A stretch of 64,000 bases of DNA. It comes from Prochlorococcus marinus str. MIT 0912. Its GTDB lineage: Bacteria > Cyanobacteriota > Cyanobacteriia > PCC-6307 > Cyanobiaceae. Under the pieces are notes generated by a model. It saw nothing but the letters and a program-made list of their open reading frames with translations, had not been told where the DNA came from and did no database searches. Below are positions 16,168 to 25,075 of the stretch, in pieces. Location: NCBI RefSeq assembly GCF_027359595.1, contig NZ_CP114783.1:1488001-1552000 (forward strand). The letters are read 5' to 3'. The position numbers and the translations under genes were made by a program. The first letter of the stretch is position 1; each line of letters starts with the position of its first letter.

Positions 16168-16896
16168 GAGACAGAAATTTTTCTTTTTTTGATTTCTATT
16201 TTAATTATTTTTACTTACGCAGGTCCTGCGATTGCTGAAACTTTTCTTGAAATAAATAATTTTCAACCATCTAAGCTTTCTGAACGCAAATTAATATGGC
16301 CTGATTGGCGTTTTCCTTCTTCTATTAAGCGCCCAAGATTGAAAGATGATTTAATTTACCCTGATTGGTTTGAAGGGGTATGGGATGTTACTAGTCAGAT
16401 AGTAAGTGATCAGTATCAAGAACCTATTATTCATTCAGCTAAATTTATTCACAATACCTTTGGTAATTTAATTGCCGACCGTGAATACAACACTCAGTCT
16501 TATGCTTTGAGCTCAAAGACTGGTGGTTTTTTATCAGTAAAGAATGATCCTAAATCACCTAATCGTCAGTTTGCTAAATTAACTGAAGACAGGTATTTAG
16601 AGACAAAAATCATAGGAAGACGTCAGGAAGAAATAGATAATAATATTTTTATTACTGATGAATTAATTTTACAAATTTTGCATACACCAGAATTGAGCAG
16701 AGTTAGCCAGGTCGAAACGTTAACCGAGTTTAAAAAATGTGGATCTGACCAAAAAAATGAGATAAATTTAAGTGATATTAATATTTGTGGAGAACAATTT
16801 CAGGCAATTTACAATCAACCTGGGCAAAATATTATTTCTTTGCCGATTAAAACAGAGAAATCTAAATTAATACTTAGGAAGACTAATTATGATTAG
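16166..16896 (+). CDS. Predicted lumenal/periplasmic protein (DUF6816-like), 5' frame broken
   Basis: The long frame (16189-16896, 235 residues if read from TTG) starts inside a signal peptide: hydrophobic ISILIIFTYAG then an AIA cleavage site, but no basic n-region. ATG at 16166 in another frame supplies exactly that (MRQKFFFF) before reaching TGA at 16190-16192. One extra T in the T7 run at 16184-16190, or a -1 slip, joins both into a normal signal peptide. The mature part has IYPDWFEGVWDVTSQIV, resembling thylakoid-lumen DUF6816 proteins. The function is unknown. The TTG start is possible but lacks a Shine-Dalgarno site and n-region charge. Confidence 0.65.
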
Positions 16897-17602
16897 TTGT
16901 TGTTAATTTATCTTCAATTATATCTCTCCAGTTAAAAAGATTTTGAAGACTTGGATTATTTATGTATAAAGAGCAACCTTTACCTTTTAGACTTTCTCCA
17001 GATGAATTTGGAAATTTAAGTAGTGATAAGTGTGATGCTACAGATATATCAGCAATAGAAAGCTTGTCTCCAATAAGAAAGTTTTCATGATTAATTAAAT
17101 TTGATAGATATTCTAGATTTTGTTTTAGAGATTCTTTCTCTTTCTGGTTTATTAATCCAGAAATCTGACTAGCAATTTTTGTAGGAATATTCACAAGAAG
17201 TTTTTGCATATAATCTGAAATTTCGTTGGTGAATAAAGCGGAAATCAATATTGGATTCGTCGTAAGCTCTTCCAAAAAGACAATTTTTATAGATTTTGCC
17301 AAGGTTGTATCTGCCCAATTTTCAATTATTTGGGCCTGAGAAGCTTCCTTTGGGCACTCTGGAATTAATTTTGGTTCTATTTCAATTTTCTCTAAGTGTC
17401 GTATTATTGAACTTGATTCATGGATTGTTGTTTCCTTATCAAAAAGCACGGGTAATTTTTTTTGTCCTGTTTTTTGAAAGATATCTATTTGGCCTATGGC
17501 TGGAGTTATCTCAACGGTTCGATATTCAAGCTTTTTTGCCGCCAAAGCCATTCTTACTTTCAAGCAATAAGGTGAGTGCCTAAATTGATGAAGTTCCAAC
17601 AT
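16883..17602 (-). CDS. Glutathione S-transferase-family protein
   Basis: About 239 residues with an N-terminal thioredoxin-like GST domain (ELHQFRHSPYCLKVRMALAAKKL; the SPYC position is the usual catalytic or CxxC-like site). A KLPVLFDKETTIHESSSII glutathione-binding segment and an all-helical C-terminal domain (IGDKLSIADISVASHL) follow. The frame is open to a TTG at 17617, but that codon lies within AAGGA-containing sequence. ATG at 17602 sits about 8 nt after AAGGA and is preferred. The substrate is unknown; family members detoxify electrophiles or reduce disulfides. The 3' end overlaps the convergent lumenal-protein gene by 14 nt. Confidence 0.85.
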   Translation of the reverse strand: MLELHQFRHSPYCLKVRMALAAKKLEYRTVEITPAIGQIDIFQKTGQKKLPVLFDKETTIHESSSIIRHLEKIEIEPKLIPECPKEASQAQIIENWADTTLAKSIKIVFLEELTTNPILISALFTNEISDYMQKLLVNIPTKIASQISGLINQKEKESLKQNLEYLSNLINHENFLIGDKLSIADISVASHLSLLKFPNSSGESLKGKGCSLYINNPSLQNLFNWRDIIEDKLTTTNHN

Positions 17603-17663
17603 TTTATTTTCCTTCAAATGGTTAGCAGAGTAGCTATTAATTCAGTATTTTGTTGGAGAAAAA

Positions 17664-17870
17664 ATGGGTGAGTTTTTTTCTAATGTTTCTAGATATCCCA
17701 AATATCTCATCACAATAGTTTTGGGAGTTTTCACCTCTGCAATTTCTCCATTAATTAAACGAGGTAGTAATCCAATCACAGCGATTGCTCTTGTTGGGGC
17801 GTTGGTAAGTGGACTTCTGACAATAATTTTCTTATTAAAGGCTATGGCTTTCCCTGTCCCAATAACTTAG
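17664..17870 (+). CDS. DUF751 (Ycf33-like) small membrane protein
   Basis: A 68-residue protein with two hydrophobic helices: [20 protein letters not shown] and [20 protein letters not shown]. The RYPKYL start and two-helix layout fit DUF751, a cyanobacterial and plastid family of unknown function. It is followed after 2 nt by rbfA on the same strand, so the pair is probably co-transcribed and the second gene translationally coupled. GGAG lies about 7 nt before the ATG (17654-17657). Confidence 0.8.
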   Translation: MGEFFSNVSRYPKYLITIVLGVFTSAISPLIKRGSNPITAIALVGALVSGLLTIIFLLKAMAFPVPIT

Positions 17871-17872
17871 AT

Positions 17873-18244
17873 ATGGCTAATTCAAGAAGAGTAGAAAAAT
17901 TAGCAGCTTTACTCAAAAGAGAAGTTAGTGAACTTTTAGTTAATGGGGTTAGAGATGAAAGAATTCATCAAGCTATGATTACCATTACCTCTGTTGAGGT
18001 CTCAGGTGACTTACAGCATGCAAAAATTTTTGTAAGTCTTTTTGGCGAAGAGAAAAACAAAGCTGAGGTGCTAGTGGGTTTAGAGGAAGCAAAGAGATTT
18101 ATTCGTGCTGAGCTTGCTAGAAGGCTTCAAATGAGACGATCTCCTGAGCTTGTTTTTAAGATTGATAAAGGTATGACAAAAGGTCCGGCAGTTTTAGATC
18201 TTCTCCATTCATTAGAACTTGAACGTAAAAGTAAAGACTTATAG
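17873..18244 (+). CDS. rbfA: Ribosome-binding factor A
   Basis: A 30S subunit maturation factor that binds near the 5' helix of 16S rRNA and helps late processing and cold growth. The 123-residue single KH-like domain has [19 protein letters not shown] at the N terminus. [21 protein letters not shown] and the [23 protein letters not shown] region follow, with a D-x-G ending typical of the family. It lies between DUF751 (2 nt upstream) and the family-3 glycosidase (14-17 nt downstream), all on the plus strand. Confidence 0.95.
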   Translation: MANSRRVEKLAALLKREVSELLVNGVRDERIHQAMITITSVEVSGDLQHAKIFVSLFGEEKNKAEVLVGLEEAKRFIRAELARRLQMRRSPELVFKIDKGMTKGPAVLDLLHSLELERKSKDL

Positions 18245-18261
18245 ATTAATCGATATTTTTG

Positions 18262-19896
18262 ATGAATAAATCTGATCTTAGAAGACAAGTTGCTGAATTA
18301 TTTATAGTAAGAGCCAGTGGATTTAATCTTGATTCGCAACGTTTATATCCCAACTTAGAAGAATCTAATTCAAATCTTAAGAGACTTTTAGAAGAAGGAG
18401 TTGGTGGAGTTATTTTTTTAGGAGGAACTGTAAAAGAATTAGAAATTCGTTGCAATGTTTTAAAAAAATGGTCTGGTAAACCTCTTCTCTTATGTGCTGA
18501 CATTGAGGAAGGTGTAGGTCAACGATTTTATGGAGGAACAAAGTTTATTCCTCCAATGGGTATCGCTCAGATTTATAAAAAAGATCACAATTTAGCAATT
18601 TCTATTGCTGAGAAAATCGGTTATTTTACTGGTAAAGAAGCAAAATATATTGGTTTAAATTGGCTATTAGCACCAGTCTGTGATATCAATAACAATTCAA
18701 ATAATCCGGTTATTAATCTAAGAGCTTGGGGAGAAGAAACTGAACCAGTCACAAGTTTAACTTGTGCTTTTCATAGGGGTGTTTCTAAATCAAAAATGCT
18801 TACTTGCGCAAAACATTTTCCTGGGCATGGTAATTCCGAAATTGACTCGCACTTGGATCTTCCAGAAATAGAGAATGACTTATCTGAATTAGAGAAATTT
18901 GAGTTAATTCCCTTTAGATCTTTAATCAATGAAGGAGTCAATAGTATCATGATCGGTCATTTACTTTTATCGAAAATTGATCCTATTTACCCGGCAACAC
19001 TTTCAAAAAGATTGGTTACTGATTTGTTGCGTATCAAATTAAAATATGATGGTTTAGTTGTCAGTGATGCCTTGGTTATGAATGCAATATCTAATAAATA
19101 TAGTAGTGGTATATCTGCAGTTATGGCTTTTGAAGCAGGAATTGATTTGATTATGATGCCCAAAGATATTGATGAGGCAATTGATTCTCTAACTGATGCT
19201 TTTTATTCAGAAAAAATTTCTTTAGAAAGGTTACATACATCTAGAGAAAGAAGAAAAAAACAACTTGATTTAATTGGTAATGAAAATGATTTAGAAAAAA
19301 AAGAATTGAGGCATGAAGATGTTAAGAATAAATTTCTATTTGATGCTTATAGATTTAGTAATTCTATAATAAGAAATTCACTTTTTGTCAGAGGAGAAAG
19401 TACTATAAAAGCTAAGGTTAATGATATTAACCTTATACAGATTGATAATTTTGATCAAGTTTCTAATAAATTTTTACCTGCATTAAATTTACCCAAAGCA
19501 GTAGGCTTTAGAAATTTGATTATACATCCACTTGGCATCAGTCCATGGCAAGATAATAATAAAAAATTGTTAGAATTAGGGCAATTTCGTAATAGTAAAA
19601 TTCTTGTTCAGCTTTTTGTAAGAGGTAAACCATTTATAGGATTAGAATATCATAATGATCATTGGATAGACGCTATAAAAAATTTAGAAATTGAGGAAAG
19701 ATTATCAGGAATTATTATATATGGATGTCCATATTTATATGATAAAATAAAGAAAACCATTCATGACTCTATCCCTTTAGCTTATAGTCCTAGTCAAATA
19801 GAGGAAGCACAAACTCAAATTTTAAGTCGTATTTTGCAATCAAAAATAGTTCAAAAGGAAGTTGATAAAAAATCAAGTCAAGAATTTACTGATTGA
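18262..19896 (+). CDS. nagZ: Glycoside hydrolase family 3, NagZ-like, with C-terminal extension
   Basis: A 544-residue protein. Residues 1-335 are the GH3 barrel: CAKHFPGHGNSEIDSH (catalytic His/Asp loop of NagZ enzymes), an ADIEEGVGQRF substrate loop and the nucleophile region VVSDALVMNAI (usually SDDL). NagZ removes N-acetylglucosamine from muropeptides during cell-wall recycling. About 200 further residues form a second domain not present in E. coli NagZ (about 341 residues), resembling the C-terminal part of some GH3 proteins. ATG at 18262 is preferred to the TTG just before it. It is co-directional with rbfA, and hemD follows after 99 nt. Confidence 0.85.
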   Translation: MNKSDLRRQVAELFIVRASGFNLDSQRLYPNLEESNSNLKRLLEEGVGGVIFLGGTVKELEIRCNVLKKWSGKPLLLCADIEEGVGQRFYGGTKFIPPMGIAQIYKKDHNLAISIAEKIGYFTGKEAKYIGLNWLLAPVCDINNNSNNPVINLRAWGEETEPVTSLTCAFHRGVSKSKMLTCAKHFPGHGNSEIDSHLDLPEIENDLSELEKFELIPFRSLINEGVNSIMIGHLLLSKIDPIYPATLSKRLVTDLLRIKLKYDGLVVSDALVMNAISNKYSSGISAVMAFEAGIDLIMMPKDIDEAIDSLTDAFYSEKISLERLHTSRERRKKQLDLIGNENDLEKKELRHEDVKNKFLFDAYRFSNSIIRNSLFVRGESTIKAKVNDINLIQIDNFDQVSNKFLPALNLPKAVGFRNLIIHPLGISPWQDNNKKLLELGQFRNSKILVQLFVRGKPFIGLEYHNDHWIDAIKNLEIEERLSGIIIYGCPYLYDKIKKTIHDSIPLAYSPSQIEEAQTQILSRILQSKIVQKEVDKKSSQEFTD

Positions 19897-19995
19897 AAAT
19901 TGTTTAATAGATAATCTAGACTCAAGAAAAACCTTATCATTGTTTAAATAACTGCATAGTGATTCTTTAGACTTCCTAGAAAGAAGCATATAGAA

Positions 19996-20781
19996 ATGCC
20001 TTTAACCGACAAGAAGATAATTATTACTCGTGCCCAAGAACAGACTTCAGAGGCTCGTAAGATCTTTCGAGAAAATGGAGCTGAGGTATTCGATCTTCCT
20101 TCATTAATGATTGGACCTCCAGATGACTGGGCTCCTTTAGATGATGCCTTAAAGGAAATTACAACCTTTGACTGGATAATTTTTTCTAGCGCAAATGGTG
20201 TTAGAAATGTTGAAGATAGACTGAAAGAAATAGGATTATCTTTATCAAAAATTTCCGAGACTATTCAAATTGCTGCTGTCGGTAGAAAAACAGCTTCTTT
20301 GTTATCAGATATTGATGCAAAGATTAGTTTTGTTCCTCCTAGTTTTGTTGCAGATAGCTTGGTTGAATATTTCCCTCAGAATCAAAAAGGTTTAAAACTA
20401 TTTATTCCGAGAGTACAAACTGGAGGTAGATCAATATTATCTGACTCTTTTAAATTAAAAGGAGCAGAGGTTACTGAAGTAGCTGCTTATGAATCTTCTT
20501 GTCCTAAAGATATGCCTCAAAAGACTATAGAGGCTTTGAAAAGTGGGGAAATAGATATTATTGCCTTTACTAGTGGTAAAACAGTAAAAAATACTGTCAG
20601 TTTATTAAAAAAATACTTTGGTGAAAATTGGTTGACATTAATCGAAAGGATTAAACTTGTTTCGATTGGACCCCAAACAACTATTAGCTGTAACAACCTT
20701 ATTAGAAAACCTGATAACGAGGCTTCACCGCATGATCTAGATGGATTATTAAAAGCTTGTTTGGAACTAAAATTTAATTAA
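19996..20781 (+). CDS. hemD: Uroporphyrinogen-III synthase
   Basis: Cyclises and inverts ring D of hydroxymethylbilane to uroporphyrinogen III, the branch point to heme, chlorophyll and siroheme. The 261 residues form the two Rossmann-like halves of the family, with few fixed residues. Recognisable parts are the N-terminal IIITRAQEQTSEARKIF, the DWIIFSSANGVRNVEDRL segment and DIIAFTSGKTVKNTVSLL in the second half, followed by KLVSIGPQTT. It ends 2 nt before the convergent SRPBCC gene. There is no other hem gene in the window. Confidence 0.9.
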   Translation: MPLTDKKIIITRAQEQTSEARKIFRENGAEVFDLPSLMIGPPDDWAPLDDALKEITTFDWIIFSSANGVRNVEDRLKEIGLSLSKISETIQIAAVGRKTASLLSDIDAKISFVPPSFVADSLVEYFPQNQKGLKLFIPRVQTGGRSILSDSFKLKGAEVTEVAAYESSCPKDMPQKTIEALKSGEIDIIAFTSGKTVKNTVSLLKKYFGENWLTLIERIKLVSIGPQTTISCNNLIRKPDNEASPHDLDGLLKACLELKFN

Positions 20782-20783
20782 AT

Positions 20784-21236
20784 TTATGCAGATTTTTCGA
20801 CAAGTTCTTTAAATCCATCAAGATTTTTTTGTAATTCTTTCGTGACCATTCCTCCAAGAATATTTGCTTTCATTAGATTTGCTAAAACTTGAGGTAATTC
20901 ATAAGATATTTTTAATTTAACCACAGTTTTAGTGCTCTCTTCATTGTAAAACCGTACTGACCCCTTGGTAGGTAAACCACCAACTGATTTCCATTCCAAT
21001 TTCTCTGCTTCTACTCTTTCAGTGATTTGAGCTTTCCATTTAAAACGAAAGCCATTAGCTGCAAGTGTCCACTCCGTTAAATCAGGAAGTGTCGAGGTTT
21101 TTTCATCGACTGTCTTAACCGATTCAATCCAAGTCATCCACAAAGGCATCGAATCTAAATCACTCCAAAACTTCCAGACAAGTTCAACTGGAGCATGAAT
21201 TTCACTTATCACTGTGTGATCAAGCCACTTTCCCAT
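20784..21236 (-). CDS. SRPBCC (START-like) protein next to zds
   Basis: A 150-residue single-domain protein of the polyketide cyclase/START-like superfamily. It opens with the typical VISEIHAPVELVWKFWSDLDSMPLWM strand-helix pattern, and a KWKAQITERVEAEKLEWKSVGG strand pair follows. Such folds bind hydrophobic ligands in a helix-grip cavity. It lies 3 nt downstream of zds, suggesting translational coupling and perhaps a role in handling carotenoid or lipid. The ligand is unknown; the carotenoid link is inference from position. Confidence 0.85.
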   Translation of the reverse strand: MGKWLDHTVISEIHAPVELVWKFWSDLDSMPLWMTWIESVKTVDEKTSTLPDLTEWTLAANGFRFKWKAQITERVEAEKLEWKSVGGLPTKGSVRFYNEESTKTVVKLKISYELPQVLANLMKANILGGMVTKELQKNLDGFKELVEKSA

Positions 21237-21239
21237 TTC

Positions 21240-22700
21240 TTAAGCAACCGAAGAATTTTTTGCTAGTGAAACAGACTTTGAGAGCATTGCTGAAGCAGCA
21301 AGATGCCCACTCATTGTTGCTCCTTCCATAGAGTCAATGTAATCCTGTTTTGTGTAACTGCCTGCTAAGAAGAAATTACTAAAAGAAGTTTTTTGATCTG
21401 GTCTATATGGCTCCATTCCAGGTGCCTCTCTGTAGAGAGAATGAGAAACTTTGACCACATTGCTCCATAAAAGCTTCAAGCCTTTTGAAGAAGGGAAAAG
21501 TGTCCTGACCTGTAGATCAGTATGTTTTACAATTTCATCTGAGGGCTTGGTTATCCAGGGATCTCCAGGCGTTAACACACATTGAAGTAGTGAGCCCTGA
21601 CCATCTTTTTTATAGTCTTCTGGGCTTGATAAGGCTAAATCAGCAAAACAACTGAAATCAGCATCGGCTGTGTATAGCAAATTGTCTAACCCAGATGGAC
21701 TTTTTAGATTTATTTGAGCTTTTTCATTATTAATCTCTGTTACCCAGCCATCGTATCTAAGTTGTACTGTTGCGACTGGTACAGCATCAAGATTGAAAAG
21801 TGAGTCAAACTCTTTAAAACGTCTCCATGATCTAGGAATTATTCTTTTAATACCAGATACATCGCAAGCAGCTAAATATTTGTCTGCTTGAATTTTTTGT
21901 TCACCATTTGGAGTTTGAAGAGTTAATCCAGTCACGGATGGTTGGTCGGAATCCTCTGAATGAATTTCTTTAACAATATTCTCTAAGTGAAGTTTTCCAC
22001 CTCTTTGTTCAATGTAATCGAGTATTGGCTTCGTGAGCCATTTGTGTGGTGAGCCCTTCAATAGGTTGAGCTTGGATGCCTCTGTTTTTGAAGCAAACAT
22101 CATAAAGATGGTAAGCATGCATCTTGCTGAAATAGCTTCGCAATCAATGAATCCCAGAGCATATGCAATAGGATTCCACATCCTTTCGATACTATTTAGG
22201 CTTCCTCCATGGTTTAGAAACCATTGTTTAAAGCTTATGGAATCTAGTGAGCGTATTGTTTTCATCGCCCCCTCATAGTCAATAAGCCCTCTTACAATTG
22301 GACTTGTCCCAAGAGCAAGAGCATTCCTTAGCTTGTCAATCCAATTTAATTGAGGTGTAGTGAAGAAAGCTTTTAGACCGTTGAACGGAGCTCCTGCAAA
22401 AAATCGAAAATCAAGTGACTTGATGTCACCGCCTTTGTTAACAAAAAGGTGAGTGTGGTCTTTTGGTAAAAGATTTTCAAATGCCCCTACTTTTCTCATT
22501 AAGGCAAACAGATTGGCATAGTTGAAAAAGAACACATGCAAGCCCATCTCTATATGATTGCCATCGGAATCTTCCCAGCTTCCAACTTTACCTCCAATAA
22601 ATGGTTTTGCCTCATATAGGTCGACCTCATGTCCTTCATCAACAAGGTCAACTGCAGCAGTCAATCCTGCTAAACCTGCACCTATTATTGCGATTTTCAC
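21240..22700 (-). CDS. zds: Zeta-carotene desaturase
   Basis: Plant/cyanobacterial-type desaturase (CrtQ) that introduces the last two double-bond pairs, converting zeta-carotene to prolycopene using plastoquinone as acceptor. The 486 residues begin with the FAD fold [18 protein letters not shown] and an [11 protein letters not shown] segment. The C-terminal FAD part has [22 protein letters not shown]. It differs from the phytoene desaturase at 45380 in length and in the conserved [11 protein letters not shown] region. It pairs with the downstream SRPBCC gene. The membrane-associated site is presumably the thylakoid or plasma membrane. Confidence 0.94.
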   Translation of the reverse strand: MKIAIIGAGLAGLTAAVDLVDEGHEVDLYEAKPFIGGKVGSWEDSDGNHIEMGLHVFFFNYANLFALMRKVGAFENLLPKDHTHLFVNKGGDIKSLDFRFFAGAPFNGLKAFFTTPQLNWIDKLRNALALGTSPIVRGLIDYEGAMKTIRSLDSISFKQWFLNHGGSLNSIERMWNPIAYALGFIDCEAISARCMLTIFMMFASKTEASKLNLLKGSPHKWLTKPILDYIEQRGGKLHLENIVKEIHSEDSDQPSVTGLTLQTPNGEQKIQADKYLAACDVSGIKRIIPRSWRRFKEFDSLFNLDAVPVATVQLRYDGWVTEINNEKAQINLKSPSGLDNLLYTADADFSCFADLALSSPEDYKKDGQGSLLQCVLTPGDPWITKPSDEIVKHTDLQVRTLFPSSKGLKLLWSNVVKVSHSLYREAPGMEPYRPDQKTSFSNFFLAGSYTKQDYIDSMEGATMSGHLAASAMLSKSVSLAKNSSVA

Positions 22701-22805
22701 TCGTTTAATTAGATGGATACACTAACTCTATGAATAAAAACTCGTTTTTGGCACTTTTAAAATCGAATATAATTAATAGAGTGTTATTAAAGTACGGAAA
22801 AAACA

Positions 22806-23195
22806 ATGAGTGAATCAAACGCACCGCCCGAAACTCATAAAGCTCAAGATGGCAAGGGAGTACTTATTACCACTCCCGCATTGGATCAGTTGTCTAGACT
22901 TTGCAAAGAACAAGGTTCAGGGAAATTATTGAGAGTTGGAGTGCGTTCAGGAGGATGCAGTGGTATGAGTTACACGATGGACTTTGTGTCTGTTGATGAT
23001 ATTCAAAAAGATGATGAAGTTTATGAATATTCAGTAGGAAGCAGCTCTTTTAAAGTGATTTGTGATCCTAAGAGTCTTTTGTATATATATGGCATGCAGT
23101 TAGATTTCAGTACAGATTTAATTGGTGGAGGCTTTAACTTTACTAATCCCAATGCATCACAAACTTGTGGCTGTGGAAGTTCCTTTGCTGTTTAA
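22806..23195 (+). CDS. Iron-sulfur cluster carrier of the IscA/SufA/ErpA family
   Basis: A 129-residue A-type carrier. The three cluster or iron ligands are visible: SGGCSGMSY and the C-terminal CGCGSSFAV. The rest of the domain (LLRVGV..., YIYGMQLDFSTDLIGGGFNFTNPNA) matches the family closely. An N-terminal extension of about 20 polar residues precedes the domain. It probably hands 2Fe-2S or 4Fe-4S clusters to targets or stores iron. No suf genes are adjacent. A TPR gene follows after 29 nt on the same strand. Confidence 0.93.
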   Translation: MSESNAPPETHKAQDGKGVLITTPALDQLSRLCKEQGSGKLLRVGVRSGGCSGMSYTMDFVSVDDIQKDDEVYEYSVGSSSFKVICDPKSLLYIYGMQLDFSTDLIGGGFNFTNPNASQTCGCGSSFAV

Positions 23196-23224
23196 CTTTA
23201 ACTAAAAGAATTTAAAAATTAACA

Positions 23225-23644
23225 ATGGATCAATCAGAGGAAAGTCTTTTTGAAGAGGCCCTAAATCGCTATAAAGCTGGTTCACCGGCTGATGAATTGA
23301 TTGAAGATTTTCAGAAAATAACTTCTACTACTCCAAATAATGCTGCTGCATGGACATGCTTGTCTTGGCTGCAGTTGTTATGTGATTTGCCTCAGGAAGC
23401 GTTGCGATCTGCAAGGTATGCCGTGAAACTTAACGGTCAAGATCCACAGTCAAGAATTAATTTAAGTCTTGCATTGTTAGAGACTAATTCTAAAGGAGTT
23501 AGAGATCATATTGATTATGTGAAAAGGGCTATGTTCGTTCTTCCTGAATTAGAAAAAGAATTAAAAGAATCATTTGAAGATGGCCTTTCACGGAAACCTA
23601 ATTGGAAAACATTACTTAAAATAAAGAATTGGTTAGATCTTTGA
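23225..23644 (+). CDS. TPR-containing protein, unknown
   Basis: A 139-residue all-helical protein with tetratricopeptide-like repeats. NAAAWTCLSWLQLLCDLPQEALRSARYAV (about residues 38-67) and the following DPQSRINLSLALLE carry the W-L-G/A-Y-A-F spacing of TPRs. An N-terminal acidic helix (EESLFEEALNRYKAG) starts the protein. TPRs mediate protein contacts, and the partner is unknown. It is directly downstream of the A-type carrier gene and ends 28 nt before the convergent epimerase gene. Confidence 0.75.
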   Translation: MDQSEESLFEEALNRYKAGSPADELIEDFQKITSTTPNNAAAWTCLSWLQLLCDLPQEALRSARYAVKLNGQDPQSRINLSLALLETNSKGVRDHIDYVKRAMFVLPELEKELKESFEDGLSRKPNWKTLLKIKNWLDL

Positions 23645-23671
23645 TGTTTGATTAGATTCCATAAAAAATTT

Positions 23672-24601
23672 TTAAGTTAAAATATCTTTAAAAGCGACTT
23701 TAATTGAGGGAAAACTGAATTTAAATTTGAGTTTATTCAATCTTTGAGGTTGTACATTTTGTCCTTCTAAAACCACACGAGCTCCATCTCCTAAAAGTAA
23801 CTTCAAGATTGGCCCAGGAACTGCGATAAGACTTGGTCTGCCAAGTGATTTACCAAGTGAATTAGAGAACTCACTCATTCTTACAGGATTTGGTGCGACC
23901 CCATTGACGACACCTGACCAAGCAGAATTTTTTAGACTTTCGTTAATGAGATTACAAAGGTCTGTTCTATGTATCCAGCTCATCCATTGTTTTCCATCCC
24001 CTATGGGACCTCCAAGACCAGCTCTAAAAATGGGAAGCATTTTCCCAAGTGCTCCGCCATCTTTAGCCAATACAATTCCAATTCTGACAATTAAAAGTCG
24101 AGTTGCTCTTGGTTTTTCTCTCGCAATAGATTCCCATTCTTTACAGAGATTTGCTAGAAAATCTTCACCCTGAATATTTTCTTCAGTGAATTCAGTTTGG
24201 GCATGTGATCCATAAAAACCAATTGCCGATGCATTAATAAGAACTTTTGGCGGTTTTCTTAGATTCCTGAGGTTTTTAATCAGATTCTTTGTTGTCTTTA
24301 TGCGACTATTTGTAATTTCTTTACAGTGATCAGTTGTCCATCTTTTTTCAGCAATTGGTTCGCCAGCGAGATTTATAACTCCTTCGCAGCTTTTAAGAGA
24401 GTTTTGAATTTCTTCGTTATCCCAAGAAGAAGACTCAGCTGGATTCATTTTTATGACATTGATGCTTTGCTCATCAGCTATCGCTTTTAATTTTTCTTTG
24501 GATTGTCTAGATATGACTGTGAGGTTGTGCCCTTCTTTGATTAGCAAAGGAATTAATTCCCGCCCAATAAAACCAGTGCATCCAGTAAGTAGTAATTTCA
24601 A
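23672..24601 (-). CDS. TIGR01777-family NAD(P)-dependent epimerase/dehydratase
   Basis: A 309-residue extended SDR. The N-terminal nucleotide-binding motif LLTGCTGFIGREL is followed by a catalytic region INASAIGFYGSH with the conserved Tyr. GLGGPIGDGKQWMSWIHRTDL, a hallmark of the TIGR01777 (YfcH/SulA-like) group, also appears. The substrate is unknown; plant and cyanobacterial homologues have been linked to cell division or plastid division, but that is not shown here. Divergent from ndhO with a 189-nt gap, it presumably has its own promoter there. Confidence 0.87.
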   Translation of the reverse strand: MKLLLTGCTGFIGRELIPLLIKEGHNLTVISRQSKEKLKAIADEQSINVIKMNPAESSSWDNEEIQNSLKSCEGVINLAGEPIAEKRWTTDHCKEITNSRIKTTKNLIKNLRNLRKPPKVLINASAIGFYGSHAQTEFTEENIQGEDFLANLCKEWESIAREKPRATRLLIVRIGIVLAKDGGALGKMLPIFRAGLGGPIGDGKQWMSWIHRTDLCNLINESLKNSAWSGVVNGVAPNPVRMSEFSNSLGKSLGRPSLIAVPGPILKLLLGDGARVVLEGQNVQPQRLNKLKFKFSFPSIKVAFKDILT

Positions 24602-24790
24602 GATTTCTCTAATTAGATTTGATCAGCTTAGAGGGATTTTGATTAACTTATGATATTGATCGATCAAGAATATTCGCTTTATGGAATTTGCGATTGATTA
24701 ATAGCATGATTTTTACCATTTTGTTTTAACTGCTATTCTTCATTTGAATATTTGAATTAAGTCATTACTCTTTTTTATTAATTATTAAAA

Positions 24791-25054
24791 ATGTCTGAAC
24801 AAACCGGAAAAGCAGATGATTCACAATCACCTCCAAAGATACAAAAGAAATTAAGAAAAGGAGATCTTATAAAAGTCGATCGTGAAAAATATTCTAATAG
24901 CTTAGAATCTAAAGCTAGCGATAATAATTTACCTGAATATATTTTTCAAGGGCCTGGAGAAATTTTATTGATTAAAGGAGACTATTGTCAAGTTAGGTGG
25001 AGAAGACCAGTCCCTGATATTTGGGTAAAATCTGATCATATAGTCTCATATTAA
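24791..25054 (+). CDS. ndhO: NAD(P)H-quinone oxidoreductase subunit O
   Basis: An oxygenic-photosynthesis-specific hydrophilic subunit of NDH-1 at the thylakoid membrane. The 87 residues have a charged, disordered N-terminal third and then the NdhO domain: LRKGDLIKVDREKY, then EYIFQGPGEILLIKGDYCQVRW and RPVPDIWVKSDHI. The length is close to other picocyanobacterial NdhO proteins. It lies alone, divergent from the epimerase gene and convergent with the DnaJ-domain gene. It complements the ndhM, F, D, A, I, G and E genes elsewhere in the window. Confidence 0.92.
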   Translation: MSEQTGKADDSQSPPKIQKKLRKGDLIKVDREKYSNSLESKASDNNLPEYIFQGPGEILLIKGDYCQVRWRRPVPDIWVKSDHIVSY

Positions 25055-25075
25055 TAAATGAAAAAAAATATGAAA

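Noticed and set aside
19897-19995. Small RNA gene between nagZ-like and hemD
   Set aside because: Only 99 nt, AT-rich, with no stable fold seen.
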